A stretch of 64,000 nt of DNA, from NCBI GenBank assembly GCA_903632075.3, contig CAHIKZ030003450.1, positions 1 through 64,000 on the forward strand, in the 5' to 3' direction. Each line of letters begins with the position of its first letter. Within the stretch, counting starts at the first letter, position 1. The notes beneath the pieces are model-generated. The model was not told where the DNA came from. It saw nothing but the letters and a program-made list of their open reading frames with translations, and made no database searches. Shown in pieces: positions 33,100 to 43,968 of the stretch. Made by a program: the position numbers and the translations under genes. The stretch comes from Acanthosepion pharaonis (lineage: Eukaryota > Mollusca > Cephalopoda > Sepiida > Sepiidae).

Positions 33100-33526
33100 T
33101 CCATTACAACATATTATCCAAAACAATATAAAAATCACAAATAAACAAGATATCACCAACATTTTAGCAGAATGTTTTGAATAGAATTTCTCACCCCATA
33201 AAGCAAACAAAATATTTATAAACACCAAAGTAAATGAAGAAAAAGAAAATATTAAATTCCAGATTTAAGACTACAACAAAGCTTTCTCAATAGAGGAGCG
33301 CTTTGACTCTTTGGCCAAGACCCATGATACAGCTGTAGGCCCAGATGAGATACATTATCAATTTCAAAAGTACCTACCTAGAATATCCCATCGATACCTA
33401 CTTCAAATTTTCAATACTATATGGATCACGAGTAACTTTGCTAACCTCTAGCAAGAAGCAACAATATCTGGTATAATATTTGCAACAATATTTGGTATAT
33501 CCTATACCAAAAAAACAAAATTTAAA
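33100..33526 (+). pseudogene. I/Jockey-type LINE RT, N-terminal part
   Basis: Copy of 11,878-12,303, with AVGPDEIHYQF near 33,330-33,365. Same mariner joint upstream and SINE-like insert downstream as at 28.8 and 61.4 kb. Confidence 0.7.
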
Positions 33527-33768
33527 GAGTGTGAGTTCAATACCCAGTTAAGGCAGTGGAGAACTTTCAGAGGGGAATTAACAGGAGATAACTGATAACT
33601 GACATCTATTAAAACATGGCACGTGGAACTAGAAGAGTCTACCCCAGTGAGCGAAATAAGGGGTTCAGTTCGACATTCCAACCACCTGAAGAAGGCTGGA
33701 GCGTACAACGGCTGAAACGTTGTTATAAATATGGCGACAAAGATGAGGACAATAGTCCGAATAATGTA
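33527..33768 (+). mobile_element. SINE-like element with hammerhead-like core, head-truncated
   Basis: Copy of 12,304-12,547. The core is at 33,686-33,724: CTGAAGA, 5-bp stem II, GAAA (33,714-33,717), C-GTT-G stem III, TT. Confidence 0.66.
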
Positions 33769-34080
33769 AATAAGAAACACCTTGTAGCAATTTTGATTTG
33801 ATTTAGAAAAATCCCTATGACAAACGCTGGAAACATGGAATCATTAGGGATTTAAAAGAACTTGTATTAGCAAGCAGAATGCCAATTTTTATTTTAAATT
33901 TTTTTAAACAATAGGAGTTTTAAAACAAGAATTGGGAAGACACTATCTAACCCAAGGATACAAGAAATGGGTGTACCACAGGAGAGGATTTTATTGGCAA
34001 CTCTATTCAGTATCAAAATATCAAAATTAAAAGAAATAAGAAGGTCCTGCTTTAAAATATTTACAAAAATACAAAAGACA
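33769..34080 (+). pseudogene. I/Jockey-type LINE RT, motif A-B segment
   Basis: Copy of 12,548-12,850; EMGVPQ near 33,965-33,985 and LLATLFS after it. Dead. Confidence 0.65.
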
Positions 34081-34204
34081 TTTTGTTAAAGCATTATATT
34101 AAAAAAAAGAAAAGAAAAGAAAAAAAAAGAAAAAAAAAAGATTAATTTAACATTGAAAACGATTAGAAAAAAAAAAAACTGGCTTCCGTTTCAAAACAAT
34201 TCCA

Positions 34205-34352
34205 TGATGCCCGTGATCGATTCCGTAATCGATTCCAGTGATCGCTGAAAATTGGGGTTCCCTACACATACAGGTAGAACCTAAGTAAGCAAGGAATCGA
34301 AATCGGAATCGTCTTGGTATCGGAATCGTGAATCAACATTTTCCTGGAATCG
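34205..34352. repeat. GAATCG-rich tract cut by (TA)n
   Basis: Same as 12,900-13,125 but at GGAATCGGTAT the sequence turns into (TA)n, where other copies read CGGTATCGGTATT. The microsatellite thus grew out of, or inserted at, this GGTAT. Confidence 0.65.
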
Positions 34353-34757
<405 letters not shown>

Positions 34758-34764
34758 CCTGTAT

Positions 34765-34862
34765 CTCCGCTGTCTTAGCCTGGTACTGAACACACAAACC
34801 TTGGGTCCTGTCACTGGATCGAACTAATGCCTTTATCCACTGTACCATGTGTAACATGAGGA
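34765..34862 (-). mobile_element. tRNA-like SINE head
   Basis: On minus: A-box-like TGGTACAGTGGATAAAGGC, then GATCCAGTGACAGGACCC and B-box-like GTGTTCAGTACC. Same family as 35,171-35,425 (shared GATCCAGTGACAGGACCCAA). The hammerhead-bearing body is absent; (TA)n follows. Confidence 0.55.
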
Positions 34863-35170
34863 GAAGTGGAAAAATCAGGCGTGGCTGACTACAGATGGAG
34901 AGAGAAGGGAGATCACCACCCTCTGTGGGATCAGTTTGAAATCATAGACAAAGAACACCATTGGAAAATTCGTAAGCAATCAGCACATATGCTAGACCAC
35001 AAAAATCTCCCGAGTTAACCAAGCATAGAAATGAATACAATATGGGAACCAGTAATAAGAAGTGCCAGAGAAAAGCAATAATAACAACAAAAATTGCAAT
35101 ATGAGCACTCGTCAAAAATGCTTGCTGAAGACATTAGTTTTGTAATATTCAGAAATTCATACACAGATGT
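34863..35170. other. Unassigned sequence
   Basis: About 300 bases of mixed composition between two SINE copies; no gene or repeat recognised. Confidence 0.4.
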
Positions 35171-35425
35171 CCTCAAGGACACATGGCCCAGTGGATAAAT
35201 TTCGATCCAGTGACAGGACCCAAAGAGTGTGAGTTCAATACCTGGATAAGACAGTGGAGAACTTTCAGAAGGAGATTAACAGAAGATAACTGACATCCAT
35301 TAAAACATGGCACAGTGAGCGAAATAAGGCTTTCAGTTCAACATTCCAAACACCTGAAGAAGGCTGGAGCGTACAGTGGTCGAAACGTTGTAATAAACAT
35401 AGATGAGGACAATAGTCTAAATTAT
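35171..35425 (+). mobile_element. SINE with tRNA-like head and hammerhead-like body
   Basis: The head holds a perfect pol III A box (TGGCCCAGTGG, 35,184-35,194) and a good B box (GAGTTCAATACC, 35,231-35,242) 47 bases apart, as in tRNA genes. The body, shared with four other copies, contains AGTGGAGAACTTTCAGA, CAGTGAGCGAAATAAGG and a hammerhead-like core at 35,354-35,392, ending near ATGTAAATAA. It is the only copy in the window with both head and body. An alternative is that the body is a PLE terminal repeat and the tRNA-like head is a separate SINE fused to it. Confidence 0.62.
35354..35392 (+). ncRNA. Hammerhead-ribozyme-like core (best of SINE family)
   Basis: CTGAAGA (35,354-35,360), one extra base, stem II GGCTG/TGGTC (5 bp, three of them G-U), GAAA (35,382-35,385), stem III of one C-G pair (386/390) with GTT loop, then TA. 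The GUA triplet would put the cleavage after 35,392. Stem I partners are not obvious. Confidence 0.5.
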
Positions 35426-35704
35426 GTAAATAATGTCGATTGAAATTTGTAAAATTCTATTAATGTCACAGAAACATTTCTTTCTGTATGTGATTTGACT
35501 GTATGTTAAATCAAGCTGCACCTCCTTAGGTACAGCAGTGAAAGGATAACAATTTGAATTTTCTTGAAGTCCTGAATTATTCATGTGACCTCATCCATCA
35601 AACTCAGCAAATGATCCATAATCTTGGAAGAAGCACTTTCAGGCACTTTCTGTTTTCCTAAAAAAAAGGGAAATAATAAAATTTGCTCTCAATAGACTCA
35701 TATG
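35426..35704. other. Unassigned AT-rich sequence
   Basis: No gene or repeat recognised. Confidence 0.4.
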
Positions 35705-37380
35705 CCTCAACATTTCATATGCGAACAGCCCCTTTCGCTGCAATATATTCAAGTCATATAATTTCTCAAACATATCAGCTGCAAACATCATCTTCACTCC
35801 TACTTTGGTCACAAAATCACAAGAAATCCCCTTTATGTCCAGAAAAAATAATTAGTTTTAGAAATATATGCAAAAAGTTGAAGCAATTACCACATCATGA
35901 CAATGTTTTGAAATAATTAATGAATAGTATAATTAATAGAATTATTTAATATGTTAAAGATGTCTTAAAATAAAAAATTTCATTTTTTTTTTTTTTACTA
36001 AAAGTTGAATGAGAAATTATTACCAATTTTTATTGGGAAGTTTAATTTCTGAATTGTTATGGCATTTTCTTTTACTTGCTAAAAAAAATTAAACTGCAGT
36101 ACTTGATTGGCAGTTAAAAATCATCATTTTACATTTGAAAGGACTAGATGTAACTATAAATTCTATGCTAACAGTATTTTCTCTTGCACTTCTTGTTTGT
36201 GCAACTCCCTTATAGTCAACTTTGACATTGCATGTAAATTTTTTGAAGATCAATCATTGTCTTCTGCCTTACTTCCTGATCTTTTATTGTTGTCTCTTCT
36301 TAATAATGTTTTTCTTTTTCTCATACTCTTTCATACTTGATAACCCTTAGTGTCAAAGCCTTGCTTGAGGCAAAATGATAAAAGAAATTGGGGAAATTTT
36401 GCAAGACAAACAAATATTAGATAGAGGTTGGTTGATGGATCTACTTAGTAAATCTTAATTAATTTTACTTTCAGTTTCATTTTTGTAACCTAGAGCTTTC
36501 TCTGAATTGATTTTATATCTTCTAATTGTTACCTTTAATCCATTCTTCCTTCACTCTTAATTAGTTTTACTGGATTTTTTTCAGTTTAATTTTAATTATT
36601 TTCTGCTTCTTGTCTTTAATAGACATTATCAAGCAATAAAATCATTAAACCAGGGTTACCATGCTATTATAGTAGTTGAAAATTAGTGCACAGAATTGCT
36701 TTATCTGTGTGAAACATCCCAAAAGCTGACAACCTTGAAGATAAGATTTAGTTATTCAAAATCTAATTTCATGATGAATATAAGCTTTGTGCCGAGGAGA
36801 AAAATTGTTCAAATACGTTTTTCTGGGGTTTTATCTGAAATTCATTTGATATAGCCAAAATTTCATTTTCACCATCTCTGAGTAAACTTAAATTGACTAA
36901 TGATGCAAGATGAACAAAGTTACAAAAATGTATAAAATGTCCGCACAATAGTTTCATTCCTCAAACAGTTTTTTAGTGTTAGTATGACAGATCTTTTGAG
37001 GATAATGTGAATAAACACAAGGATATTTTCTAGTTCAAAACTTGATTACTTACATATTTTTTTGTTTTTTCTCCTTTGATATTTATTTTACTTGTAATTG
37101 GGTTAGGAAGACTAGCCTAAAGCGCCAATTATTGACCCCAACCCCCAGAAATATTTGTTCAGCTATGAGACCTGTGCCTCATTTATCTGGCACAAAACCA
37201 TAAAAGCAGGACACATGGTATACAGCAGGTTATCACAGTAGACAGTGATTAACAAATCTAATTGGACAAACTTTATGAAATTACCAGCAGGATAATGATT
37301 TTCACCTCATAATAAAACACTCTCAAACCACTGTCATATCCAACATACACACTGTTAAAAACATAATATTCAATTTTTTC
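35705..37380 (+). repeat. 1.7-kb segment repeated inverted at 59.0-60.7 kb
   Basis: CCTCAACATTTCATATGCG at 35,705 to CATAATATTCAATTTTTTC at 37,380 match 60,683-59,009. It includes a CR1-type 3' end and a 62-codon minus frame (36,769-36,957) kept in both copies (HFCNFVHLASLVNL, NEFQIKPQKNVFEQFF) that I do not recognise. Confidence 0.75.
36107..36340 (+). pseudogene. CR1-type LINE, possible C-terminal end
   Basis: A 77-codon frame with FYANSIFSCTSCLCNSL and NFDIACKFFEDQ resembles the tail of CR1/Jockey ORF2, where NSFFPRT..LWNSLP is typical. The resemblance is loose. The inverted counterpart is at 60,055-60,290. Confidence 0.4.
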
Positions 37381-38439
37381 TTATAAATTTGTCGAATCAA
37401 AGACAGATTACAAAACTACTATTTATTTTTGTAAAAGTCCAAAAATGACAAGGAAAAATAAATAAATAAATAAAATAATATGGGAAAGTTGTTGGTGTTT
37501 GTTTACCATTTATCAACATTTCCACATAGTCATTCAGCTGGGCTGAAGGTGTGTTTTTTCTTCATTTGAAAATTATTATTTGCATTACATTCAGTAAAGA
37601 TAGAAACATACTGTCTATTCATCTCAAGCAGATTCATGTTATAACCTGAAATGTCTCTTATGTATGTAATCTTCAACAAGTTTACTTAGCAGACATACAA
37701 CCATGTATTGAACTCAATAGTTTCTTTCATTCCACAACAGACAGATTCTTGTGAAGTAACCAGTGCCGGTGCAAAAGATTTTTTGAAGAACTAGAGCATG
37801 CCTCAAATCACCAGCCAGATGCGCGATGCTTCATCTTTATTGGTGAATTTTAACTTAGGTAACCAAGCCCCCGAGGAGAAAATCTTCCTTTGTCTAGTAA
37901 AGCTCCTCAATCAAATACTTTCACACATCACTTTTATTCAAAACAGCCAGGGAGTCACAGAGCATCTTAGCATTGTGATAGAAAGAACAGTTTTTCAAGG
38001 CAAAGAGCTGGCCCAATTTTCAAAGCCAGAAAAGTTTTCTTGTTATCTTTTCAGAATTTATCAATATCATCATCTTATGTCTAGTCTAGGAAATATAAAA
38101 GTAAAGCATTTGCAGCAAAATGTAGGAGATCTGTGATCCCAAAGAAGAACTACAACAAAGAAATGTATCATGATTATCTGTCACTCTGTCTCATACAATC
38201 TGATTAATTAGTTAACCTCCTCAATCTTGGCATTGCTTATTTGCAAGCATAATTCTGTGCAGGAAAGTGTTTGCCCAAATTTCTTCTGGAAATGTTTGAA
38301 CTCTATGAAGTGTAGCATAAGAGAAAGTGGGCAACATTGATGAAAAGATCTGGGCAATATCTTGACCTTGGTTAACTTCTTACTGACATGACATGGCTAC
38401 CCTCTGATTTTTCTACAAATCTTTTCTGATGAGCGTTTT
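37381..38439. other. Repeat-poor stretch with a 112-codon open frame
   Basis: No family recognised. It contains the longest non-repeat open frame of the window at 37,798-38,136 (plus). No splice or promoter signal stands out. Confidence 0.4.
37798..38136 (+). CDS. Hypothetical 112-residue open frame
   Basis: Starts MPQITSQMRDASSLLVNFN and ends KHLQQNVGDL. Composition is protein-like (mixed polar, Leu, Glu, Lys) rather than the I/Y/F/K of AT-rich noise, with a hydrophobic helix-like middle (KIFLCLVKLLNQILSHITF). I do not recognise a domain. It could be an exon, part of an unknown transposable element, or chance. The flanking CR1 tail at 38.4 kb in the same orientation makes an element origin likelier than a host gene. 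Confidence 0.25.
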   Translation: MPQITSQMRDASSLLVNFNLGNQAPEEKIFLCLVKLLNQILSHITFIQNSQGVTEHLSIVIERTVFQGKELAQFSKPEKFSCYLFRIYQYHHLMSSLGNIKVKHLQQNVGDL

Positions 38440-38640
38440 TTCCTGGTGCCGCAACTACATGAACGTAAGTGTGCTACTAGATTGACAACACAGTCATACC
38501 ATTTTACTGTCAAACTTGCTAGATGCATCTTCTATATTAACAGTTCCTTTTCTCACCAGTGGAATGCCATTATGATTTCTTATGTTACTGATAACATCAA
38601 TCAAGGTCTTCTGTCTTCTTGAGCCCTATTCCTTTTTTTA
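38440..38640 (+). pseudogene. CR1-type LINE C-terminal end
   Basis: One frame reads LVPQLHERKCATRLTTQSYH, then FTVKLARCIFYINSSFSHQW, parallel to the P..R..TR.S..SHPYTV.LPRCRTS.Y.NSFFPRT..LWN tail of CR1/Jockey ORF2. The tail follows the RT thumb in the family. Confidence 0.6.
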
Positions 38641-38689
38641 TCCTTTCCTCATTCATCCCCACTTCACATTCCCTTTCATTCCCTGTAAC

Positions 38690-38890
38690 CTGCTATGTTC
38701 TAATGATATTATTGCCACAAAATGATTAAAAGAAAGACACCTTGAATATTCTAATGATATATCAATGATTGTACGCAACAAATAGGTGGTAATGTGGATG
38801 GTCCAACATTTGACATGGTTTTTCTTATGATTTATCAATGATTATATGCATCAAAAAGAGGTTATTTTTTGTAGTTTGAAGCTTGACAGC
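38690..38890 (-). repeat. Minisatellite C units
   Basis: ATATCAATGATTGTACGCAA and TTATCAATGATTATATGCAT lie about 80 bases apart, with GGATGGTCCAACATTTGACA between. Inverted copy at 58,190-58,445. Confidence 0.65.
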
Positions 38891-39169
38891 GCAAGACACT
38901 TTTTAAAAAATAATCTTACCCCGATCAAGGCAATAAATTTACAGAAGGCTTGTCTGAGTGTTAGAGAATATGAGGAAAAAACACTATTAATGAGACAACA
39001 AGAATTAAGATAGAAGATAAACTATTGAAATTGCGTTTAAATTTTTGAAGATCAAAGTTGACTGGGAAGCAAGAAACCGGAAGAGAGTTTTACAAGTGAG
39101 ATGTGTGATATAAAAAACTGTTAGCATAGACCTTGTGGCTATTTCAACTATAAAAGCATACTTACCAAT

Positions 39170-39545
39170 CTAACACTGTGCTTAAATTAAAAAAAATCTA
39201 TATAGCATAGAAGATAGATCATTAGAACAATGAAAGTATTTAGAGAAAAGGAACAGGGATGCTACATGACAGCAGTGGGAAAGTGACTGAAGTTGAGATG
39301 CCAGGTCAGGACTAATAACATTGCAGATACTTCGTTGGATTAAATATTCAAAGCAAGGAGGATAAAGGGTAGACGTACAAATATATAAGATAGTTTCTGG
39401 TGAGAAAAATTATCTAGCATGACATGGAATCAATTTTCCTAGCAGCAGACCTAGCAATTCAATCAATATAGTCTTTCCACTTCACGTTTGCAGAAAACAT
39501 TAGTTTGTCCTGGAGGTTAGTATTATCCATGCTGATGGAAAGTAA
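39170..39545 (-). pseudogene. CR1-type LINE RT, C-terminal fragment
   Basis: Inverted relative of 44,165-44,500 and 57,555-57,880. Minus strand carries the ARSAARKIDSMS-like segment and, in shifted frame, the QRRICNV-like segment. Frameshifts and stops throughout. Confidence 0.65.
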
Positions 39546-39744
39546 AACGGGTTATCTCAGACGATTAAAAGAGCAGTTTTGTTATGGATGCTTTAATATT
39601 AACATGGCATTTCTTACCCCAGTTAACGACAGAATGTGGATCATTATTTTTTTTTTTTAGATCAGCTGCCAATTTGACCTTTTCAAACTGCTCAACTTCT
39701 TAAGGCAGGAATAAATGTTTGTGTCAACAGTATAGACACTGAGT

Positions 39745-40740
39745 TTAGATCCTATACCATCAGGGAAGGTCGTTTATGAAAATTAGGAAACATGTAGGTC
39801 TCATGGGTGACATCTGCATTAATGCAAAATGATGTAGAAGAGTGGTCCTTCAAGATAACTTTCATTTCGGGATTTGATAAGAAAGAGATGGAATCAGTTA
39901 AAAAATCTGTCAAGAAATACCACAAACTTCTAACTTGGGAAGAAGACCAGTATGCCAAACCCGGTGAAATGCCTTTGAAGTATCCAAAGCAACACCACAA
40001 GCTTCTCCATTATTATCTAAAGCTTGATAGACTCGTTCAGCAATAACCGTTAACACAGTAGTTGACCTAGAGAAGCGAAAAGCCTTATTGCTTATCTGAA
40101 AGACCCTGACATGTGAGATGCTTAACCAATTTGGAGTTGATTAGAGCCTTTAGTTATTTTGCTGAAAAGAAGAAGACTAACAGGCCAGTAGTTAAAAGGA
40201 TAAGATGGTTTACCTGAGTTTCTAAAGACAGGAACAACGGAAGGGGATTTTCAACAAGTAAGAAGCAGCAAGACATTTATTGTACATTTCGGAGAGAACA
40301 GGGGACTGTTCAGGATCACATTTCTTAAGGTCTAATGCAAGGATACCATCAAGTCCACATTTTTTGGGGGATCTACCTTAGAGTTGATAACTGAAACCAT
40401 GGATGGATTTATATGCATATCACTCAAAAGAGATTCAGTTCTAAGTGAAAGTTAGGCAAATATATTCCAGATAAGTCAATAATAAAATTTGAGGAGAATT
40501 TACAAGTAAAACATTCTGCTTTATTAATAGATGTTGACACCAAATTGAGTGAAGAGAGGAGAGATAGAAAGCTTAATTTTATTTAATAGACTATTGCAGA
40601 GACACCAGTACTTACGAAATGACTTGTTAGAAGCTGTGAGGTGTCTCATTATATCTGCGAACAAATTCTTAGCTTGTTTGAGTAATACCCAGAAGAATTC
40701 CTGTGAGATATAGCAGGAGAACAAGTCGGCTTTGGATATT
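39745..40740 (-). pseudogene. CR1-type LINE ORF2, RT first half
   Basis: From 40,724 down: FFWVLLKQAKNLFADIM, ASNKSFRKYWCLCNSLLNK and PLFTQFGVN (the region before RT), then GLDGILALDLKKCDPE (about 40,360-40,310), YNKCLAASY, FRFSRSTTVLTVIAERVYQA near 40,080-40,020, VALDTSKAFHRVWHTGLL of motif A (D to H changes nearby), and ISFLSNPEMKVIL with SFCINADVTHE, the place of motif B (normally GVPQGS; here changed). Frameshifts and stops between pieces. YxDD is not present before the sequence ends near 39,745. Confidence 0.72.
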
Positions 40741-40799
40741 CACATCATCTATCAGGGATTACAGGCACCAAAGAGAGGTTAGTTTGCATAGTTCGGAAA

Positions 40800-41239
40800 T
40801 TGAAACGCCAGAAACTTTGAATTTGATCTATCAATGATTATATGTGCTAAACAGGTTAAATTGGATATGACACATGAGACACCGAATATTTTGAATAGTC
40901 TTATAATTTATCAATGATTATATGTAACAAAATGATTTCAATTTGCATAAATATACTTGATATAAACAAACAAGACACTTTGAAGGTTCATACGATCTAT
41001 GAGTGATTATATGCACCAAACAGAGGTTAAATTGGTTAGTTCAACATTTAACACACCAAACATTTTAAATAATTATAGTATCTTTCAATTGTATGCAACA
41101 TAGTGAGGTTAATATCGATAGTCTGATATTTGAAAGCACGAGGCATTTTGATTTTGACTTATCAATGGTTATATGCATTAAATAGTTTGTAATTTAGATT
41201 GTGTGATGAATGACCAAAATGAATATTTATCAATGATTA
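40800..41239 (+). repeat. Minisatellite C array, about 6 units
   Basis: ATCAATGATTATATG or a variant occurs at about 40,830, 40,910, 41,000, 41,084, 41,162 and 41,230 (period 68-90, mean about 80), alternating with CCAAACAGAGGTTAAATTGG and ACATTT.ACACAC blocks. Confidence 0.75.
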
Positions 41240-42280
41240 TGTCGGGTTAACCCCTCCTAATTATCTAAACTGCCCCTAAGGGATGTTCTCCTACACTATA
41301 AATAATCTGGGATATTTTTTCTCTCTCTCTTACTTTTTTCACTTAACGTCAACATGCAAGTCTCTTGCGGAGAATGCGTTCCCTTTGGGAAATGCATGAA
41401 CAAACCACACATACGCAACACATGTACATAGACTTGACCTCAATCGGCAGGCATTAAAAAAAATTTTTTTCGAAAGTACAACTCTAATCCCATTTTAATC
41501 AACATTGTTTCTTCTGGGACCATCAGATAGAGTGTGACAAATCTCAAAAAGCGACTGACTGTTCTTTTTTCACTCTGTGACGATGTCATTTGAAGAAAAC
41601 TTAGAATTTGCAAGTACGATAATAATAGCAAATTTGCCACAATGCTGCTTCTATTAAATTCTGTGCACCAACAATATCCACGCTTAGCAAACAAATGAGC
41701 TTTCTTTCTCAACCAAAACCTTTCCAACAGTCAGGAACCAATACAACGGGATGACAAAATCAAATTCTATGTCGAGTATTGAAAAAAGACAAATTTTAAC
41801 GTTACCTACGCATGTTTCAGAGCGTGCTACTTTCAACTCGAAAATGACAGCAGAAGCATATTTTCGTCGACCTGTTTAAACACGCATGTCAGACACACTT
41901 TCAATACCTTTTCTTTTCAACTCACAAGGACAGAAATAAACCCACATGAACATGACTTATGGACAGAAAAATTTCTACCTATCTGGAGGGGTGTATTGTC
42001 TGGTTAATCCCTCCTAATTTTCGAAACTGCTCCTAGGGGATGCACTCCAGTACTATAAATACGCTGCGATATTTTTCTCGCCTTCTTCTTACATTTTCTG
42101 CTTACACATCAACATCAGAAATTTACAAATCTCTCGCGGAGAACGCGGTCCGTTTGAGAAACGTATGAAAAACCACACATAAACAACAATACATACGCAA
42201 GCACATTCACCCACTTCACATACTTTGAACCAAAAAACGATTTTTTTTTTTTTTGTTACAAAAATCTTTGTCTTTGTCAT
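41240..42280 (+). mobile_element. LTR-like pair with TATA boxes (TRIM-like)
   Basis: Two direct repeats of about 200 bases start TGTCGGGTTAACCCC (41,240) and TGTCTGGTTAATCCC (41,997), 757 bases apart. Both continue CTCCTAATT, AAACTGC.CCTA.GGGATG, and have TATAAATA exactly 57 bases from their TG (41,297 and 42,054), then GATATTTTT. This is how LTRs of a short non-autonomous retroelement would look, but I find no primer-binding site, and the inner part has no gag or pol. Two independent solo LTRs are possible. The element sits inside minisatellite C. Confidence 0.5.
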
Positions 42281-42722
42281 TTGTATACCTTGCTTGTTAA
42301 TACATTATCATTTCTTTGGGCATATATATTGCTTCTTGTCATTATATTTTTGCATTTCACACACTGAGTTCGCCATCTTTGTGCAATTTTCGAGAGACAA
42401 GCATGTTATTCCCAATTTCAAATACTGACGTTAATGCCCGCAACAAATTGAGAAATACATAACCGGCATTATATGGACCAAACAGAGAGGTTAAATCGGA
42501 TAGTCCAATACATGACCACAGGAGACAGTTTGATTTGTTGTATGATTTACCAGTAATGATACGCAAAAAGCAGAGGCTAATTTGGATAGTCCGACTCATG
42601 ACCAACCAGATATTTTGCACATTCATACGATCAATCAAGTGTTCCAAAATGAGGTTTAATTGTATTGTACGATGGTAGGCAACTTGACGTTTTTGTTTTA
42701 TTCTTATGAATTATCAATCTAT
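42281..42722 (+). repeat. Minisatellite C units and flank
   Basis: GGACCAAACAGAGAGGTTAA, CGGATAGTCCAATACATGAC, TTGGATAGTCCGACTCATGA and TATCAATCTATA are C-type blocks. Inverted copy at 29,553-29,985. Confidence 0.6.
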
Positions 42723-42813
42723 ACAGGGTGCGATGTATATATTGTCAAAATTTTACATTTTTAATTTCGCGCATGCGCGTTGTTTTTGATTTATTTTTCG
42801 CTTGCACCACATA
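42723..42813 (+). mobile_element. Tc1/mariner terminal end only
   Basis: ACAGGGTGCGATGTATATAT at TA through the untranslated leader to CTTGCACCACATA, then cut off by the 521-bp tandem repeat. Confidence 0.65.
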
Positions 42814-43056
42814 CTGTAATTAATGAACAATATATTTCATGCCACTTTGACAGAAAAATTTACCAGTAAAAAATTCGTTCATTACCATGTATGAACGCAC
42901 ATCCTTTAAAAAATTTAAAATCAAACTCAGCGTTGCTTTAGCGCGCTCCAAAAACAGTAACTCATTTTCAATAGCATTTTCGGATACAACAATACATATA
43001 TTTTCGTGGTCCTCTTATTACTAAGAGAAAAAACAAGAACAACATCTATTCTATAC

Positions 43057-43084
43057 CTGAAGATGTCTGTAGGAACAGACGAAA
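43057..43084 (+). ncRNA. Hammerhead-like hairpin core, family 2, copy 1
   Basis: CTGAAGA (43,057-43,063), one base, a perfect 6-bp hairpin GTCTGT-AGGA-ACAGAC (43,065-43,080), GAAA. No good stem III or cleavage triplet follows (GCTTGTAGTAAA), so activity is doubtful. Confidence 0.42.
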
Positions 43085-43577
43085 GCTTGTAGTAAAAATA
43101 AGACCTAATACGGCAGAAATTTATATAAACAAGGATCATTTCATTCATAACGGATACGGAGGTTTTTGTATATTATTTGAATTGTTTGCGATGATGGATG
43201 TCTCGCCATTTAAATCATTAACCTTTGCATTAGTTTTTGTGTGAATAATTCATGTATTTGTAAATTGATTGCACGTTTATCGTAATTTAAATAACTGATC
43301 CAAGTGTGACTTTTGGATAATAAGTGCGACATTACTGTAATTATTGAACAATATAGTTCATGCCACTTTGACAGAAAAATTTACCAGTAAAAAATTCGTT
43401 CATCACCATATATGAACGCACAACCTTTAAAAAATTTAAAATCAAACTCAGCGTTGATTTAGCGCGCTCCAAAAACAGTAACTCATTTTCAATAGCATTT
43501 TCGGATACAACAATACATATATTTTCGTTGTCCTCTTATTACTAAGAGAAAAAACAAGAACAACATCTATTCTATAC

Positions 43578-43605
43578 CTGAAGATGTCTGTAGGAACAGA
43601 CGAAA
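43578..43605 (+). ncRNA. Hammerhead-like hairpin core, family 2, copy 2
   Basis: Identical to copy 1, in the second tandem unit. Confidence 0.42.
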
Positions 43606-43772
43606 GCTTGTAGTAAAAATAAGACCTAATACGGCAGAAATTTATATAAACAAGGATCATTTCATTCATAAGGGATATGGAGTTTTTTGTATATTATTAG
43701 AATTGTTTGCGATGATGGATGTCTCGCCATTTAAATCATTACCCTTTGCATTAGGTTTTGTGTGAATAATTC

Positions 43773-43774
<2 letters not shown>

Positions 43775-43813
<39 letters not shown>

Positions 43814-43928
43814 CATATATATACGTATATATATATATATCAATCTATATACATATATATATATATATATGACTCTATATATATATATATATATATATTA
43901 CTCTCTCTCTCTATATATATATATATGA

Positions 43929-43968
<40 letters not shown>

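Larger units (their letters stand above)
42814..43775 (+). repeat. 521-bp tandem duplication, PLE-terminal-like
   Basis: CTGTAATTAATGAACAATAT starts the first unit near 42,814 and the near-identical second unit at about 43,335, cut at 43,775 by (TA)n. A third copy is at 56,540-56,985. Each carries the 73-codon minus frame (43,148-42,927 and 43,669-43,448) that I regard as incidental, and a hammerhead-like CTGAAGA hairpin GAAA core. Tandem terminal units with hammerheads are a known PLE feature, which is the basis of this suggestion. Confidence 0.6.

Noticed and set aside
34765..34862. Possible functional tRNA gene
   Set aside because: A and B boxes exist but no cloverleaf with acceptor and anticodon stems can be drawn; it is a SINE head.
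43448..43669. 73-codon minus frame present in all three 521-bp units
   Set aside because: Conserved only because the units are near-identical; no motif, and the hammerhead-like core lies within it on the other strand.
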